Part shown: positions 1-11,487 of the stretch, piece after piece
Layout: every line of letters begins with the position of its first letter
Position numbering within the stretch: position 1 is the first letter of the stretch
From: Halobellus captivus
Lineage (GTDB): Archaea > Halobacteriota > Halobacteria > Halobacteriales > Haloferacaceae
Assembly: GCF_007655485.1 (NCBI RefSeq)
Contig: NZ_VJXQ01000004.1
Location: 69,204 to 133,203, forward strand
Reading direction: 5' to 3'
Length of the DNA stretch: 64,000 nucleotides
The notes under the pieces: model-generated
The model's input: the letters and a program-made list of their open reading frames with translations, nothing else
What the model was told of the DNA's origin: nothing
Databases searched by the model: none
Made by a program: the position numbers and the translations under genes

Positions 1-37
1 GCTTATAGCCGTGTGACCCTGATACAATACAACCAGT

Positions 38-703
38 ATGCAACGACGGACCGTTCTTCGGGCTGTCTCGGCCGCGGGCGTTGTCGGCACCGCGGGCTGT
101 CTCGGCCTCGGTGACTCCAACCCCCACGTCGTTCTCGACGAGCCCGACCGCGACTACGCGAGCGACGAACTCCCCTACCCCGCGTGGGGGCAGCGCGTTC
201 CGGACGTGACGCTTCCTGACCCAATCAGTGGGGACTCGTTCTCCACGCGCTCCGTTGAGATGCCCGCGGTCTACACGTTCTTCTTCAGCCACTGCGACAC
301 CGTCTGTCCCGTGCTGATCCAATCTCTGCGGAACGTACAGACGCATGCTATCGAGGAGGAGTACGCCGACGCGGTCGCCTTCTTCCCGGTGACGTTCGAC
401 CCCGAACGCGACGACCGCGAGCGTCTCGAAACCTACGCCGCGGAAATGAACGTCGCGCTCGACGCTGGAAACTGGCACTTCTTGCGCCCGGAATCGGTCG
501 ACCGCGCGAAGGCGACCGTCGAGGAGGAGTTCGGCGTCGCGTTCGAGAAAACGCGTCCCGAAGATATGGATACGTATATGTTCGTCCACGCGGCGATGAC
601 GTACCTCGTGAACGCGGACGGCTACGTGGAGCGTGCGTACCGGACCGACACTCCTGATCCCGAACGACTCATCGAGGACCTTCGAGTCGTTCGAAACGGC
701 TAA
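38..703 (+). CDS. SCO1/SenC-family copper chaperone, membrane-anchored
   Basis: The 221-aa protein begins with a twin-arginine/lipobox-like leader (QRRTVLR, then GTAGC at residue 21), so it is probably exported and lipid-anchored. The thioredoxin-like core carries the SCO copper site: Cys86 and Cys90 in SHCDTVCP, and His184 in FVHAAMTYLV. The conserved FDPERD loop is at about 120-125. SCO proteins deliver copper to, or reduce, the CuA site of oxidases and related copper enzymes outside the membrane. A TATA-like CTTATAGC near position 2 lies about 30 bp before the ATG, consistent with a leaderless transcript. The gene sits 27 bp upstream of the TlpA and CcdA genes, suggesting one redox-protein assembly operon. 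What lies upstream of the window is unknown, so its client enzyme cannot be named. Confidence 0.88.
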   Translation: MQRRTVLRAVSAAGVVGTAGCLGLGDSNPHVVLDEPDRDYASDELPYPAWGQRVPDVTLPDPISGDSFSTRSVEMPAVYTFFFSHCDTVCPVLIQSLRNVQTHAIEEEYADAVAFFPVTFDPERDDRERLETYAAEMNVALDAGNWHFLRPESVDRAKATVEEEFGVAFEKTRPEDMDTYMFVHAAMTYLVNADGYVERAYRTDTPDPERLIEDLRVVRNG

Positions 704-730
704 CCCTCACGTTCGAGAGGATCCGACACG

Positions 731-1267
731 ATGAACCGACGACACTTCCTGACGGCGATCGGCGGACTCGGGCTCACCGGTGGGAGTGTCCTCGCCGTCC
801 GCGGCGACTTCCCGAACCTGTTCGGCGAATCCTCGTCCCTCCCGGTCCGCGTCGAAACGATCGACGCGCCCGGGTCCTCCGCGGGCGAGGTCACGGTCCC
901 GAACGCCGGATCGCCGACGCTCATCGACCTCTTTGCGACCTGGTGTGCCCCTTGTAAGGAACAGATGGACGAACTCTCGTCAGTCTACGAGGAATACGGC
1001 GACCGCGTGACGTTTGTTTCGATCACGAACGAGCGACTCGGCGACACGCTCACCGAACGTGACATCCGTGGGTGGTGGCGACGCCACCACGGTGCGTGGG
1101 CCGTGGGCGTCGACCCCAACAGCGACCTGATGGCTGCCCTCGGCGCAGGCGGGATTCCGTACCACGCGATCGCCGACGCGTCGGGGACGATCCGCTGGCA
1201 ACAGGCGGGGCTTTCGACGGCCGAAACGCTTCGGACGGAACTGGACCGGGTGCTCGAAGCGCCGTGA
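731..1267 (+). CDS. TlpA/ResA-like thioredoxin-domain protein
   Basis: The 178-aa protein has an N-terminal signal (NRRHFLTAIGGLGL) with a twin-arginine-like start, so it should act outside the membrane. The thioredoxin fold has the active-site motif WCAPC (Cys72, Cys75) and a cis-Pro segment GGIPYHA near residue 143. TlpA/ResA proteins reduce disulfides in apocytochromes or copper proteins using electrons from CcdA. The next gene is exactly such a CcdA, and its GTG start overlaps this stop codon, so the pair is translationally coupled. SCO1 lies just upstream. Haloarchaea have few c-type cytochromes, so copper-protein maturation is a reasonable alternative target; this is inference. Confidence 0.87.
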   Translation: MNRRHFLTAIGGLGLTGGSVLAVRGDFPNLFGESSSLPVRVETIDAPGSSAGEVTVPNAGSPTLIDLFATWCAPCKEQMDELSSVYEEYGDRVTFVSITNERLGDTLTERDIRGWWRRHHGAWAVGVDPNSDLMAALGAGGIPYHAIADASGTIRWQQAGLSTAETLRTELDRVLEAP

Positions 1268-1989
1268 ACCCCCCGATCAGTTCCCTCGTCGACGGGACCA
1301 TCGGATGTTTCGGGTTCGTCGGAAGCCTCGGAGCAACCGGCTCAACGGCCTTCCTCGGTGCCGTCGTCTTCGCCGCCAGCGCCGGAATCGCGACGTTTTT
1401 CGCCCCGTGTGCGTTCCCGCTCCTCCCCGGCTACGTCGGGTTTTACCTCGGCCGCGACGACAGCTCTCCGGCGCTCGTTTCCGGACTCACGGTAGCCACG
1501 GGGGCGATCCTGGCTCTCGGTGGGATCGCCGGACTCGCGTTCGCCGTCGGACAGCGCCTCACCTCGGTTCTCCCGCTTTTCGAGCCGATTATCGGCGGCG
1601 CGCTGGTCGTCTTCGGTGTGCTCGTCCTCTCCGGACGCGCCTCACCGACGATACCGCTCCCGAACCGGCCCGAGTCGCTGTTCGGGTTCGGCGTCTTCGG
1701 TGCCGTTTACGCACTCGCGGCGGCGGGCTGCGTCGTTCCGCTCTTTCTCGGCGTCCTCGCGCAGGCCTCGTCGCTGCCGCCCGGCCGCGGACTCCTCGTG
1801 TTGGGGACGTACGCCGGAACCGTCGCCGTTCCGTTGCTGGGCGTAACCCTGCTCTCCGACGCAGGCGTCACCGCTTGGCGCTCGCTCGGCGGATATGCCG
1901 GGCGGATGAAGCAGGCTTCCGGTGTTCTCCTCGTCCTCGCTGGAATCGGCCAACTGTACCTCTCGATCGTCGTCCTGAACGTTATCTGA
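1264..1989 (+). CDS. ccdA: CcdA/DsbD-like thiol-disulfide transmembrane transporter
   Basis: This is a polytopic membrane protein of 241 aa with about six hydrophobic segments. The two hallmark cysteines lie in FFAPCAFPLLPGY (Cys49) and AAAGCVVPLFLG (Cys156). CcdA passes electrons from cytoplasmic thioredoxin across the membrane to extracytoplasmic partners such as TlpA. I chose the GTG at 1264: it overlaps the upstream TGA (GTGA) and the protein becomes hydrophobic just after it. The longer reading from 1072 adds Arg-rich sequence that is the out-of-frame shadow of tlpA. It forms a probable operon with SCO1 and TlpA. Confidence 0.87.
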   Translation: MNPPISSLVDGTIGCFGFVGSLGATGSTAFLGAVVFAASAGIATFFAPCAFPLLPGYVGFYLGRDDSSPALVSGLTVATGAILALGGIAGLAFAVGQRLTSVLPLFEPIIGGALVVFGVLVLSGRASPTIPLPNRPESLFGFGVFGAVYALAAAGCVVPLFLGVLAQASSLPPGRGLLVLGTYAGTVAVPLLGVTLLSDAGVTAWRSLGGYAGRMKQASGVLLVLAGIGQLYLSIVVLNVI

Positions 1990-2069
1990 GCCGAGAGCGG
2001 CCGTCTGATCCCGAGTTGGGCTTGGGGCGAAAGACGCTTCACATTCGGAGACCTTCTTCTGTGTACTGG

Positions 2070-2951
2070 ATGACAGACTCGACAGTTTCACCGGACCTCC
2101 CCGCTGACACCCGTCTCGGCCGGACCGCGCTCCGCGTCGACGATCTAGAGGCGATGATCGACTTCTATCGGACGGTCGTCGGTTTGGAACTCTTCGATCG
2201 GCGCGCCGATGGCGCGACATTGGGCGTCGACAACACCCCACTTCTCGAACTCGACCGCGATTCCGACGCGCCGCCTCGCGAGCGGAACCAGGCCGGACTG
2301 TTTCACAACGCGTTCCTCGTCCCGTCACGGACCGCGCTGGGGGCCGCACTCGAACGCGTTCAAGACCACTGGCGGCTCGACGGCGCCTCGGACCATCGAG
2401 TGAGCGAGGCGCTGTACCTCTCGGACCCCGAAGGGAACGGAATCGAAATCTACCGCGACCGCCCCCGAGACCAGTGGCCGAGGACGGCCGACGGCGGCGT
2501 CGAGATGCCGACGCTCCCGCTGGATCTCGACGACGTCGCCTCGGCGTCCGACGGCGCCCCGGTGGCTCCCGAAGGGACGACGCTCGGCCACGTTCACTTG
2601 GAAGTTACTTCGATCGCTGAGACGCGCCGATTCTACGTCGAGACGCTCGGGTTCGACGTGCAGATGGACGTCGGCTCCGCGCTGTTCGTCTCCGCGGGCG
2701 GGTATCACCACCACTTCGGGCTGAACGCCTGGAACGGCCGGTCGGCACCGGCGGGCGGCCGCGGACTGGCGTGGGTAGAGATCGTTGTCCCCGGCGGCGA
2801 CGCGCTCGACCGATTCCGCGAGCGACTCGAAGGTGCCGAAATCGACGCATCCGACGTCGATCCCGGAGATCCGGATAACGGTCAGTCGGCGATTCACGTC
2901 GTCGATCCGAACGGTATTCCGCTTCGGGTCCGCGTTGACCCGTCCTGCTGA
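2070..2951 (+). CDS. VOC-family (glyoxalase / extradiol dioxygenase-like) protein
   Basis: The protein has 293 aa and two vicinal-oxygen-chelate modules, at roughly residues 14-125 and 175-285. Recognisable segments are LGRTALRVDDLEAMIDFYR, then EGNGIEIYRDRP closing module 1, and LGHVHLEVTSIAETRRFY opening module 2. Such two-module proteins resemble catechol 2,3-dioxygenases, where His and Glu residues bind one metal ion. The substrate cannot be deduced. The ATG at 2070 is chosen because sequence before it is Arg-rich shadow of ccdA. It follows ccdA by 80 bp in the same direction and is perhaps separately transcribed. Confidence 0.8.
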   Translation: MTDSTVSPDLPADTRLGRTALRVDDLEAMIDFYRTVVGLELFDRRADGATLGVDNTPLLELDRDSDAPPRERNQAGLFHNAFLVPSRTALGAALERVQDHWRLDGASDHRVSEALYLSDPEGNGIEIYRDRPRDQWPRTADGGVEMPTLPLDLDDVASASDGAPVAPEGTTLGHVHLEVTSIAETRRFYVETLGFDVQMDVGSALFVSAGGYHHHFGLNAWNGRSAPAGGRGLAWVEIVVPGGDALDRFRERLEGAEIDASDVDPGDPDNGQSAIHVVDPNGIPLRVRVDPSC

Positions 2952-3036
2952 CCCATCCCGCTGACCCGTCCTGCTAACGACTCAGGCTGTGGATACGTTT
3001 GGGGTTTGCGTCCTTGCCGTTGACGCACGTTCGACC

Positions 3037-5670
<2,634 letters not shown>

Positions 5671-5969
5671 TGGGAGAAGATAGCCGAGTACGACTTATTA
5701 ACTTCACTGCTACTAAACCGGGTGATCTTCCCCTCTTCTTAACAAATTTCTATATTTAGTTATTACTCGAACCGGCATCTCTCCGCATTACCAGTGTGGG
5801 TTGTCAACACGGCCGACAGTATAAATACAGCGTAGCGCGCATCACTCAATTATATCGTGTATCGGCGCTGCCGCAGTCAGATAGACGCTGCCGACGATTC
5901 CCCGATGGACGCTTCTATCGGCATCGAACCCGCCTCAAACACTCCGCTGCTACCCACGTTCTCCCATCG
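5671..5969. other. Divergent intergenic region, metal ATPase / MDR operon
   Basis: About 300 bp with no convincing gene. It holds the leaderless-type promoter of the metal ATPase (minus strand, AT-rich 5692-5710) and an AT-rich stretch 5741-5765. TATA-like sequences at about 5820-5826 and 5846-5856 could serve the rightward operon. An open frame runs into this region ahead of the MDR gene, but its codons look non-coding. Confidence 0.6.
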
Positions 5970-7004
5970 ATGAACCGGAAGTCCCTGTTCTTTACCGAGC
6001 CTCACGGAACCGCGATCAGGTCCACCTCCGTGGATATGGACTCGACGGACGTGCTCGTCGAAACGAGCGTGTCGGGCGTCAGCGCCGGGACCGAACTGCT
6101 CATCTACCGCGGCGAGGCGCCGACGGAACTCCCGGCCGACGAGACGCTCGATTCGCTCGACGGCGATCTCTCGTTCCCGCTTCGGTACGGCTACGCCGCC
6201 GTCGGCGACGTGGTTTCGGTCGGTGACGCGGTCGACGACGAGTGGGTGGGCCGATCGGTGTTCGCGCTCACGCCGCACGAGACCCACTTCGCGATTCCGC
6301 CCGCTGACGTGATCCCGGTGCCCGAAGACGTCGACAGCGAGTCGATGGCGCTGTTTCCCTCGGTCGAGACGGCGACGTCGCTCGTGCTCGACGGCCGACC
6401 GCGGATCGGCGAGGAGGTCGTGGTGTTCGGAGCGGGCGTCGTCGGCCTCTGTACGATCGCGATCCTCTCGTCGTTCCCCCTCGACCGACTCATCGCGGTC
6501 GAACCGATCCCGGAACGGCGCGACCGTGCCGTGGCGATGGGTGCGGACCTCGCCGTCGCTCCGGACGCGCTCGACGATGTCCTTGACGCGGAGGCGGGCG
6601 GTGCGAGCGCCCGCGATCACTCGTCACCGTCCGGTGCCGACCTGGTGTACGAACTCTCCGGTCGACCGGAGACGCTCGACGCCGCGGTCGCGGCCGCCGG
6701 ATACGACAGTCGCGTCGTCGTGGGGTCGTGGTACGGTGACAAGCCGTCGACGGTCGATCTCGGCGGATCGTTTCACCGCGACCGAATCTCGGTCGAATCG
6801 AGTCAGGTGAGCACCCTCGCACCGGCGATCCGGGGTCGGTGGACGAACGTCCGCCGCGCGTCGGTGGCGCTCGAAGAACTCCGCGCGATGGACGCCGCGT
6901 CACTCATCACCCATCGGATTCCGTTCGACGAGGCCTCAGAGGCGTATCGTCTTCTCGACGAACGCGCGGACGGCGTCCTGCAAGTCCTGCTCACCTACGA
7001 GTGA
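5970..7004 (+). CDS. MDR-superfamily dehydrogenase lacking catalytic zinc ligands
   Basis: The 344-aa medium-chain dehydrogenase/reductase has an NAD(P)-binding Rossmann motif GAGVVG at 154-159, preceded by a GroES-like N-terminal half. Where classical alcohol dehydrogenases have a zinc-binding GxCGTD segment, this protein reads SGVSAGTELLIYRG, so the catalytic zinc site is absent. It therefore probably reduces or oxidises its substrate without catalytic zinc. The ATG at 5970 is chosen because upstream in-frame sequence is low quality. It is the first gene of a tight operon (6 bp before a PTPS-like gene, then a methyltransferase), which suggests a pterin- or deazapurine-like substrate. The actual substrate is unknown. 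Confidence 0.8.
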   Translation: MNRKSLFFTEPHGTAIRSTSVDMDSTDVLVETSVSGVSAGTELLIYRGEAPTELPADETLDSLDGDLSFPLRYGYAAVGDVVSVGDAVDDEWVGRSVFALTPHETHFAIPPADVIPVPEDVDSESMALFPSVETATSLVLDGRPRIGEEVVVFGAGVVGLCTIAILSSFPLDRLIAVEPIPERRDRAVAMGADLAVAPDALDDVLDAEAGGASARDHSSPSGADLVYELSGRPETLDAAVAAAGYDSRVVVGSWYGDKPSTVDLGGSFHRDRISVESSQVSTLAPAIRGRWTNVRRASVALEELRAMDAASLITHRIPFDEASEAYRLLDERADGVLQVLLTYE

Positions 7005-7010
7005 TTCATT

Positions 7011-7418
7011 ATGTTCGACCCTGAGCGTACTGACGTGTACGAACTGACGGTCACGCGGGACTTCATGGCTCAGCACTTTCTCACCGTGCCCGACCCAGGG
7101 CCGGAGGGAGACGTTCACAGCCACCACTTCACGGTCGAAATCTGCTTCGAGGGCCCGGTACTGGGCGAATACGGATACCTGGTCGATATCGACGTTGTCG
7201 AGACTATCCTCGACGATCTGGAGGATCGATACCGCGACGCGCTTCTCAACGACCTCCCCGAGTTCGAGGGGTTGAATCCGAGCGTCGAACACTTCGCCCG
7301 TCTGTTCGGCGACCGCGTCGAGAGCTACCTCGCAGATCCGACACCGGAGGGGTTGACCGTCCGAATCTGGGAGGACGACGTCTCGTGGGCCGGACACACC
7401 CGACGGCTCGACGGGTGA
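7011..7418 (+). CDS. 6-pyruvoyl-tetrahydropterin synthase / QueD-like protein with Glu for catalytic Cys
   Basis: The protein has 135 aa, a normal length for the PTPS/QueD fold. The three zinc-binding histidines appear as His22 (AQHFL) and His36/His38 (HSHHF), and NPSVEHFARLF matches the family segment carrying the substrate-anchoring Glu. The usual CxxxHGH motif is ExxxHSH here (Glu32). In characterised PTPS-III enzymes a Glu replaces this Cys, and the product is 6-hydroxymethyl-dihydropterin instead of pyruvoyl-tetrahydropterin. The gene lies 6 bp after the zinc-less MDR dehydrogenase and 19 bp before a methyltransferase, and no queuosine/archaeosine genes are nearby. A specialised pterin function is inference. 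Confidence 0.8.
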   Translation: MFDPERTDVYELTVTRDFMAQHFLTVPDPGPEGDVHSHHFTVEICFEGPVLGEYGYLVDIDVVETILDDLEDRYRDALLNDLPEFEGLNPSVEHFARLFGDRVESYLADPTPEGLTVRIWEDDVSWAGHTRRLDG

Positions 7419-7437
7419 TGCCGGTGTCCGATCACCA

Positions 7438-8340
7438 ATGAACCACGCTCGCGCCCGATATCTGGAGTCGAAGCGCTCCGTCGACGACCGCGCGCTCGCT
7501 CCCCGCGTCACCGAACGAATGCGTTCGGAACTCGACTCGAACCCGACCGTCGTCGAAGTGGGATGCGGCACCGGAGCGACGGTCCCGCGCCTGCTCGCTT
7601 GGGGGATCGACTCTGGGGAGTATCACGGGGTCGATACCGACGAGACCGTCGTCTCCTTCGCTCGCCGTGTGCGCCCGATGGGGCTCGAACGGGCTGGATA
7701 CACGGTTGTCGACACTGCCGCTGACCGGTCGCTATCGATTTCCGGATCCGCCGGTGGGTCGACAGAGGGCTGCGATTTCACTGTCTCCGATCTCCGCGTC
7801 ACGTTCGAGGCGTGCGAGGCGATCGAGACGCTCACGTCGATTTCCGATATCGATCTCGTGGTCGCGCAGTCGTTCGCTGATCTGGTCTCGCTCCCGCTGT
7901 TGATCGACGCGATCGAGGCGGCGCTCCGCCCCGGCGGGTTGGCGTATCTCCCGATCACCTTCGACGGTGGGACGATCTTCCAACCGGACCACCCGGCCGA
8001 CGAGTCGGTTGAGCGTGCCTACCACGCCGCGATCGACGACCTCCCCGGGCGCGACGTTCACGCGGGACGGCACCTGGCCGACCTCCTCCGCCGACGCGAG
8101 GGGGAACTGATCGCGATGGCGAGTTCGGACTGGATCGTCCGTCCCCAGAACGGTTCCTACCCGGACGACGAACGGTATTTCCTCGGACAGATCCTCCGGT
8201 TCGTCGAGGAGGCGATTTCGTCGGCTTCGGCTGAGCCGTCCGAGTTCGACGATTGGCTCGCGACGCGTCGTCGACAGCTCGACGCGGGGGAACTCCTGTA
8301 CGTCGCGCACGGATACGATCTCCTCTATCGGACTCGGTAG
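7438..8340 (+). CDS. Class I SAM-dependent methyltransferase
   Basis: The 300-aa protein has the motif I of Rossmann methyltransferases, VVEVGCGTGATVPRLL, near residues 39-54, followed by acidic GVDTDE. DLVVAQSFADLVSLP matches the motif IV region, and a long C-terminal part ends with GELLYVAHGYDLLYR. It is the last gene of the MDR-PTPS-methyltransferase operon, 19 bp after the PTPS stop. The substrate is unknown; context suggests a small molecule made by the two upstream enzymes rather than RNA. An AT-rich region follows the stop. Confidence 0.78.
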   Translation: MNHARARYLESKRSVDDRALAPRVTERMRSELDSNPTVVEVGCGTGATVPRLLAWGIDSGEYHGVDTDETVVSFARRVRPMGLERAGYTVVDTAADRSLSISGSAGGSTEGCDFTVSDLRVTFEACEAIETLTSISDIDLVVAQSFADLVSLPLLIDAIEAALRPGGLAYLPITFDGGTIFQPDHPADESVERAYHAAIDDLPGRDVHAGRHLADLLRRREGELIAMASSDWIVRPQNGSYPDDERYFLGQILRFVEEAISSASAEPSEFDDWLATRRRQLDAGELLYVAHGYDLLYRTR

Positions 8341-8598
8341 TTCCAGTTGTTGAACATTTCCCTGGGAGACACCGTCATTATTGATAATTCAACTTTCATA
8401 TAGTTAAAAATGACAGTAAATTTCTCCCTACGACGATATTTGTATTCAACAACTACCCTAACCGCTTGAATGCAGTTTTCTATGTACCAAATCTATTTTG
8501 AATAGATTATACTACTAAATATATTACTATTCCTTTCCATTTTCCGAGGCACGAGTCGGACGGGCAAATATAAATCAGTGCAGGGAACAAGCAACGGT
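8341..8598. other. AT-rich intergenic region
   Basis: About 258 bp, much richer in A+T than the surrounding genes (notably 8380-8530). No gene was recognised. Its right end holds the promoter of the DUF1028 gene. The base composition resembles intergenic or recently inserted DNA in haloarchaea. Confidence 0.55.
8566..8575 (+). promoter_or_regulatory. TATA element of DUF1028 gene
   Basis: AAATATAAAT is centred about 28 bp before the ATG at 8599. This spacing predicts transcription starting at or just before the start codon, i.e. a leaderless mRNA. It rules against the longer reading from 8578. Confidence 0.6.
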
Positions 8599-9288
8599 AT
8601 GCGCTACGCCCCTGGAACTTTCTCGATAGCCGCACGCGACCCCGAAACCGAGACGTTCGGTACAGCAGTGACCACGGGGACCGTTTCGGTCGGCGCGACG
8701 TGCCCGTACGTGAGTTCGAACGCGGCCGCGCTGACGCAGGCGTTCACGAGGACGGAGCACGGGCGCGACGCCGTGGCGCGGGTCGATTCGGCTGAATCGG
8801 TCGATGACGCCTTCGAGTCGCTTCTCGCGGCCGACGAGCACGCCGACTACCGACAGGTGCACGGCGTCGACGCCGAAACGGAGTTCGTCTTTACGGGCGA
8901 TCACTGCAGCGAGTGGGCGGGCTCTCGCGTCGGCGAGCACTACACTGTCGCCGGAAATCTCCTTGCTGGCCCCGAAGTGGTCGAGGCCGCGGCCGACGCG
9001 TACGAGGAAACTCAGGGCGATATGGCCGAACGACTCGTTTCCGCGCTGGAGGCGGGCGAACGTGCCGGTGGCGACGACCGCGGCGAGATGAGCGCGGCGA
9101 TTCTCGTTCACGCGCCCGAGCCGGAGTTCTATCACAACCTCCGGGTAGACCTCTCCGAGACGCCGGTCTCCGATCTCCGAACGCTGCTCGAAGAGGCGCG
9201 CGAGGCGAAAGAGCGGGTTCGGATCGAGACCGACAAGTTGTTCGAGGAGTACCCCGCGGAACTACTGGATTTCGGCGTGAAATACTGA
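8599..9288 (+). CDS. DUF1028-family protein (Ntn-hydrolase-like)
   Basis: The protein has 229 aa from the ATG at 8599, with the family start MRYAPGTFSIAARDPET and conserved segments FGTAVTTGTVSVGATCP and FTGDHCSEWAG. DUF1028 proteins belong to the Ntn-hydrolase-like superfamily, and amidase or peptidase activity has been suggested but not settled. It converges with a complete dipeptide/oligopeptide ABC importer whose ATPase gene ends 27 bp away, which supports a role in peptide or amide metabolism. A leaderless promoter fixes the start. Confidence 0.85.
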   Translation: MRYAPGTFSIAARDPETETFGTAVTTGTVSVGATCPYVSSNAAALTQAFTRTEHGRDAVARVDSAESVDDAFESLLAADEHADYRQVHGVDAETEFVFTGDHCSEWAGSRVGEHYTVAGNLLAGPEVVEAAADAYEETQGDMAERLVSALEAGERAGGDDRGEMSAAILVHAPEPEFYHNLRVDLSETPVSDLRTLLEEAREAKERVRIETDKLFEEYPAELLDFGVKY

Positions 9289-9315
9289 AAAACGCGCGGC
9301 GGTCGGTCCGCCTCC

Positions 9316-11487
9316 TCAGTCGGATCCAGCGACCTCTCTTTTCTCTCTGGGGGCGATGAACGAGTCGCGCTCGCTCATCTCAGCGACCGAGAGGTGACAG
9401 GAGATGCGGTGGTCGTCGTCCCCGACCGCCTCCAACTCCGGTACCTCTTGCTCGCAGACGTCGCCGATCTTCTTCGGACAGCGCGTCTGGAACGGGCAAC
9501 CCGACGGCGGATCGATCGGGCTGGGGACGCTTCCTTCCAGGAGGATCCGGTCGGTTTTCCGCTTCGGATCCGCGTGCGGGACCGCCGACAGGAGACTCTC
9601 CGTGTAGGGGTGGAAGGGTGCCGAGAAGATGTCACCGATACGTCCGAACTCGGCGATCTTGCCGAGGTACATCACGGCCACGCGGTCGCAGATGTGCCGG
9701 ACGACGCCGATGTTGTGCGAGATGAACAGATACGAGATGTTCGACTCCTCTTGGATCTCGTTGAGCAGATTCAGGATCTGCGCCTGGACGCTCACGTCGA
9801 GCGCGGACACTGGCTCGTCGCAGACGATGAGCTTGGGTTCGACGGCGAGCGCGTGCGCGATGGCGACGCGCTGCTGTTGGCCGCCGGAGAACTCGTGGGG
9901 GTACTTGTTCGCGGCGTCGCCCGAGAGGCCGACGCGTTCGAGCAGCTCTCGAACCCGCTGGCGCTTCTCCTCGCCGGTCGCGATGTCGTGTCGCTCCATC
10001 GCGCGGCCGATGATCCGTCCCACGGGCTTTCGCGGATTGAGCGAGCTGTGCGGGTCCTGGAAGATGATCTGCATCTCGCGGCGCAGACTTCGGATGGCGC
10101 CGGATCCAAGGTCGTGGATCGGTTCGCCCTCGAAGTACACCTCGCCGCCGGTCGGTTCCAACAGCCGGAGCACCGTGCGGGCGACCGTCGACTTGCCACA
10201 GCCGGATTCGCCGACGAGGCCGACCGTTTCGCCCGGATAGATGTCGAAGCTCACGTCGTCGACGGCCTTGACGTACCGTCGTTCGATCGTCGGCAGACCG
10301 CCGCCCTCGCGGGAGAGTCGAACGTTTCCGAGCAGCCCTTCGCCCGCACTGAAGTACTTCTTTAGGTTGCGGACCTCGAACAGCGGCTCCCCCGAGCGGT
10401 CGATCTCCCTCCTTCCGCCGCCCGATTTGGCGGCGGTGCTCTCAGAGAGGTCGAGGTCGTCGGCGTGAATACACGCCGCTCGCGAGGATCCGTCACCGAC
10501 TCCTTCGAGCGCTGGATCGCCCCCGCTCCGACAGGCCTCCGTGGCGTGCGGACACCGCGGCGCGAAGTTGCAGCCGCTCGGCAGATCCGAGAGGTCGGGC
10601 ATCGCCCCGTCGAGCGTCGGCAGCTCGTCGTATTCGGTTTCGACCTCCGGAATCGAATCGATGAGTGACCGCGTGTAGGGGTGTCGCGGACGCTCGAAGA
10701 GGTGATCCAGTTCGGCCGTCTCGACGAGGTTCCCCGCGTACATCACGCCGACGTGGTCGCACGTCTGCGCGACGACGCCGAGGTTGTGGGTGATCATCAG
10801 GACGGCCGTGTTCTCGCGCTCCTGCATCTCGTTGAGCAGGTCGAGAATCTTCGCCTGGGTCGTCACGTCGAGCGCCGTCGTCGGTTCGTCGGCGATGATG
10901 AGGTCCGGTTCGCAGGAGAACCCGATGGCGACAAGCACGCGCTGGCGCATCCCGCCGGAGAACTCGTGCGGGTAGTCGTCGATTCGCTCTTCGGCGTCCG
11001 GGATACCCACGTCGTCCATCGACTCGATCGCGAGCCGTCGCGCCTCGGACTTCGAGACGCTCTGGTGTCGCCGGATCGTCTCGATGATCTGCTCGCCGAC
11101 CGTCATCACCGGGTTCAGTGACGACATCGGGTCCTGCGGGATCATCGCGATCCGGTTCCCGCGGATGTCGCGCATCTCCTTTTCGCTCTTCTGCAGGAGG
11201 TCCTCTCCGTCGAAGACGACCTGCCCGTCGGTGATCTCTCCGGGCGGGTCGATCAATCGCATTATCGATCTCGCGGTGACGGACTTCCCGGCACCGGACT
11301 CGCCGACGAGCCCCATCGTGTCGCCGCGTTCCAACGAGAACGACACCCTGTTGGACGCGACGACCGGTTCGGTTTCCGTTCGGAATTCGGTTCGCAGCCC
11401 ACGCACGTCGAGCAGGGGCTGGTCCGCCGACGAGTCGGCGGTGGACGATGCGACCGGGTCGGCGTCTTCGGCCTGTTGTGCGCTCAT
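9316..11487 (-). CDS. Dipeptide/oligopeptide ABC transporter ATPase, DppD-DppF fusion
   Basis: The 723-aa protein contains two complete ABC ATPase domains in tandem, so one gene replaces the usual dppD and dppF. The Walker A motifs are GESGAGKS (near 61) and GESGCGKS. The signature motifs are FSGGMRQRV and FSGGQQQRV, and the Walker B motifs are LIIADEPTTALD and LIVCDEPVSALD. Each half ends with the oligopeptide-ABC C-terminal cysteine segment (CNFAPRCPHATEAC and CPFQTRCPKKIGDVC). It powers the importer formed by the two permeases and the binding protein upstream. The start codon overlaps the permease stop (ATGA), so the genes are coupled. Confidence 0.93.
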   Translation of the reverse strand: MSAQQAEDADPVASSTADSSADQPLLDVRGLRTEFRTETEPVVASNRVSFSLERGDTMGLVGESGAGKSVTARSIMRLIDPPGEITDGQVVFDGEDLLQKSEKEMRDIRGNRIAMIPQDPMSSLNPVMTVGEQIIETIRRHQSVSKSEARRLAIESMDDVGIPDAEERIDDYPHEFSGGMRQRVLVAIGFSCEPDLIIADEPTTALDVTTQAKILDLLNEMQERENTAVLMITHNLGVVAQTCDHVGVMYAGNLVETAELDHLFERPRHPYTRSLIDSIPEVETEYDELPTLDGAMPDLSDLPSGCNFAPRCPHATEACRSGGDPALEGVGDGSSRAACIHADDLDLSESTAAKSGGGRREIDRSGEPLFEVRNLKKYFSAGEGLLGNVRLSREGGGLPTIERRYVKAVDDVSFDIYPGETVGLVGESGCGKSTVARTVLRLLEPTGGEVYFEGEPIHDLGSGAIRSLRREMQIIFQDPHSSLNPRKPVGRIIGRAMERHDIATGEEKRQRVRELLERVGLSGDAANKYPHEFSGGQQQRVAIAHALAVEPKLIVCDEPVSALDVSVQAQILNLLNEIQEESNISYLFISHNIGVVRHICDRVAVMYLGKIAEFGRIGDIFSAPFHPYTESLLSAVPHADPKRKTDRILLEGSVPSPIDPPSGCPFQTRCPKKIGDVCEQEVPELEAVGDDDHRISCHLSVAEMSERDSFIAPREKREVAGSD

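Noticed and set aside
1305..2069. N-terminal extension of the VOC gene through ccdA
   Set aside because: It is Arg-rich and overlaps ccdA out of frame; the VOC fold begins right after the ATG at 2070.
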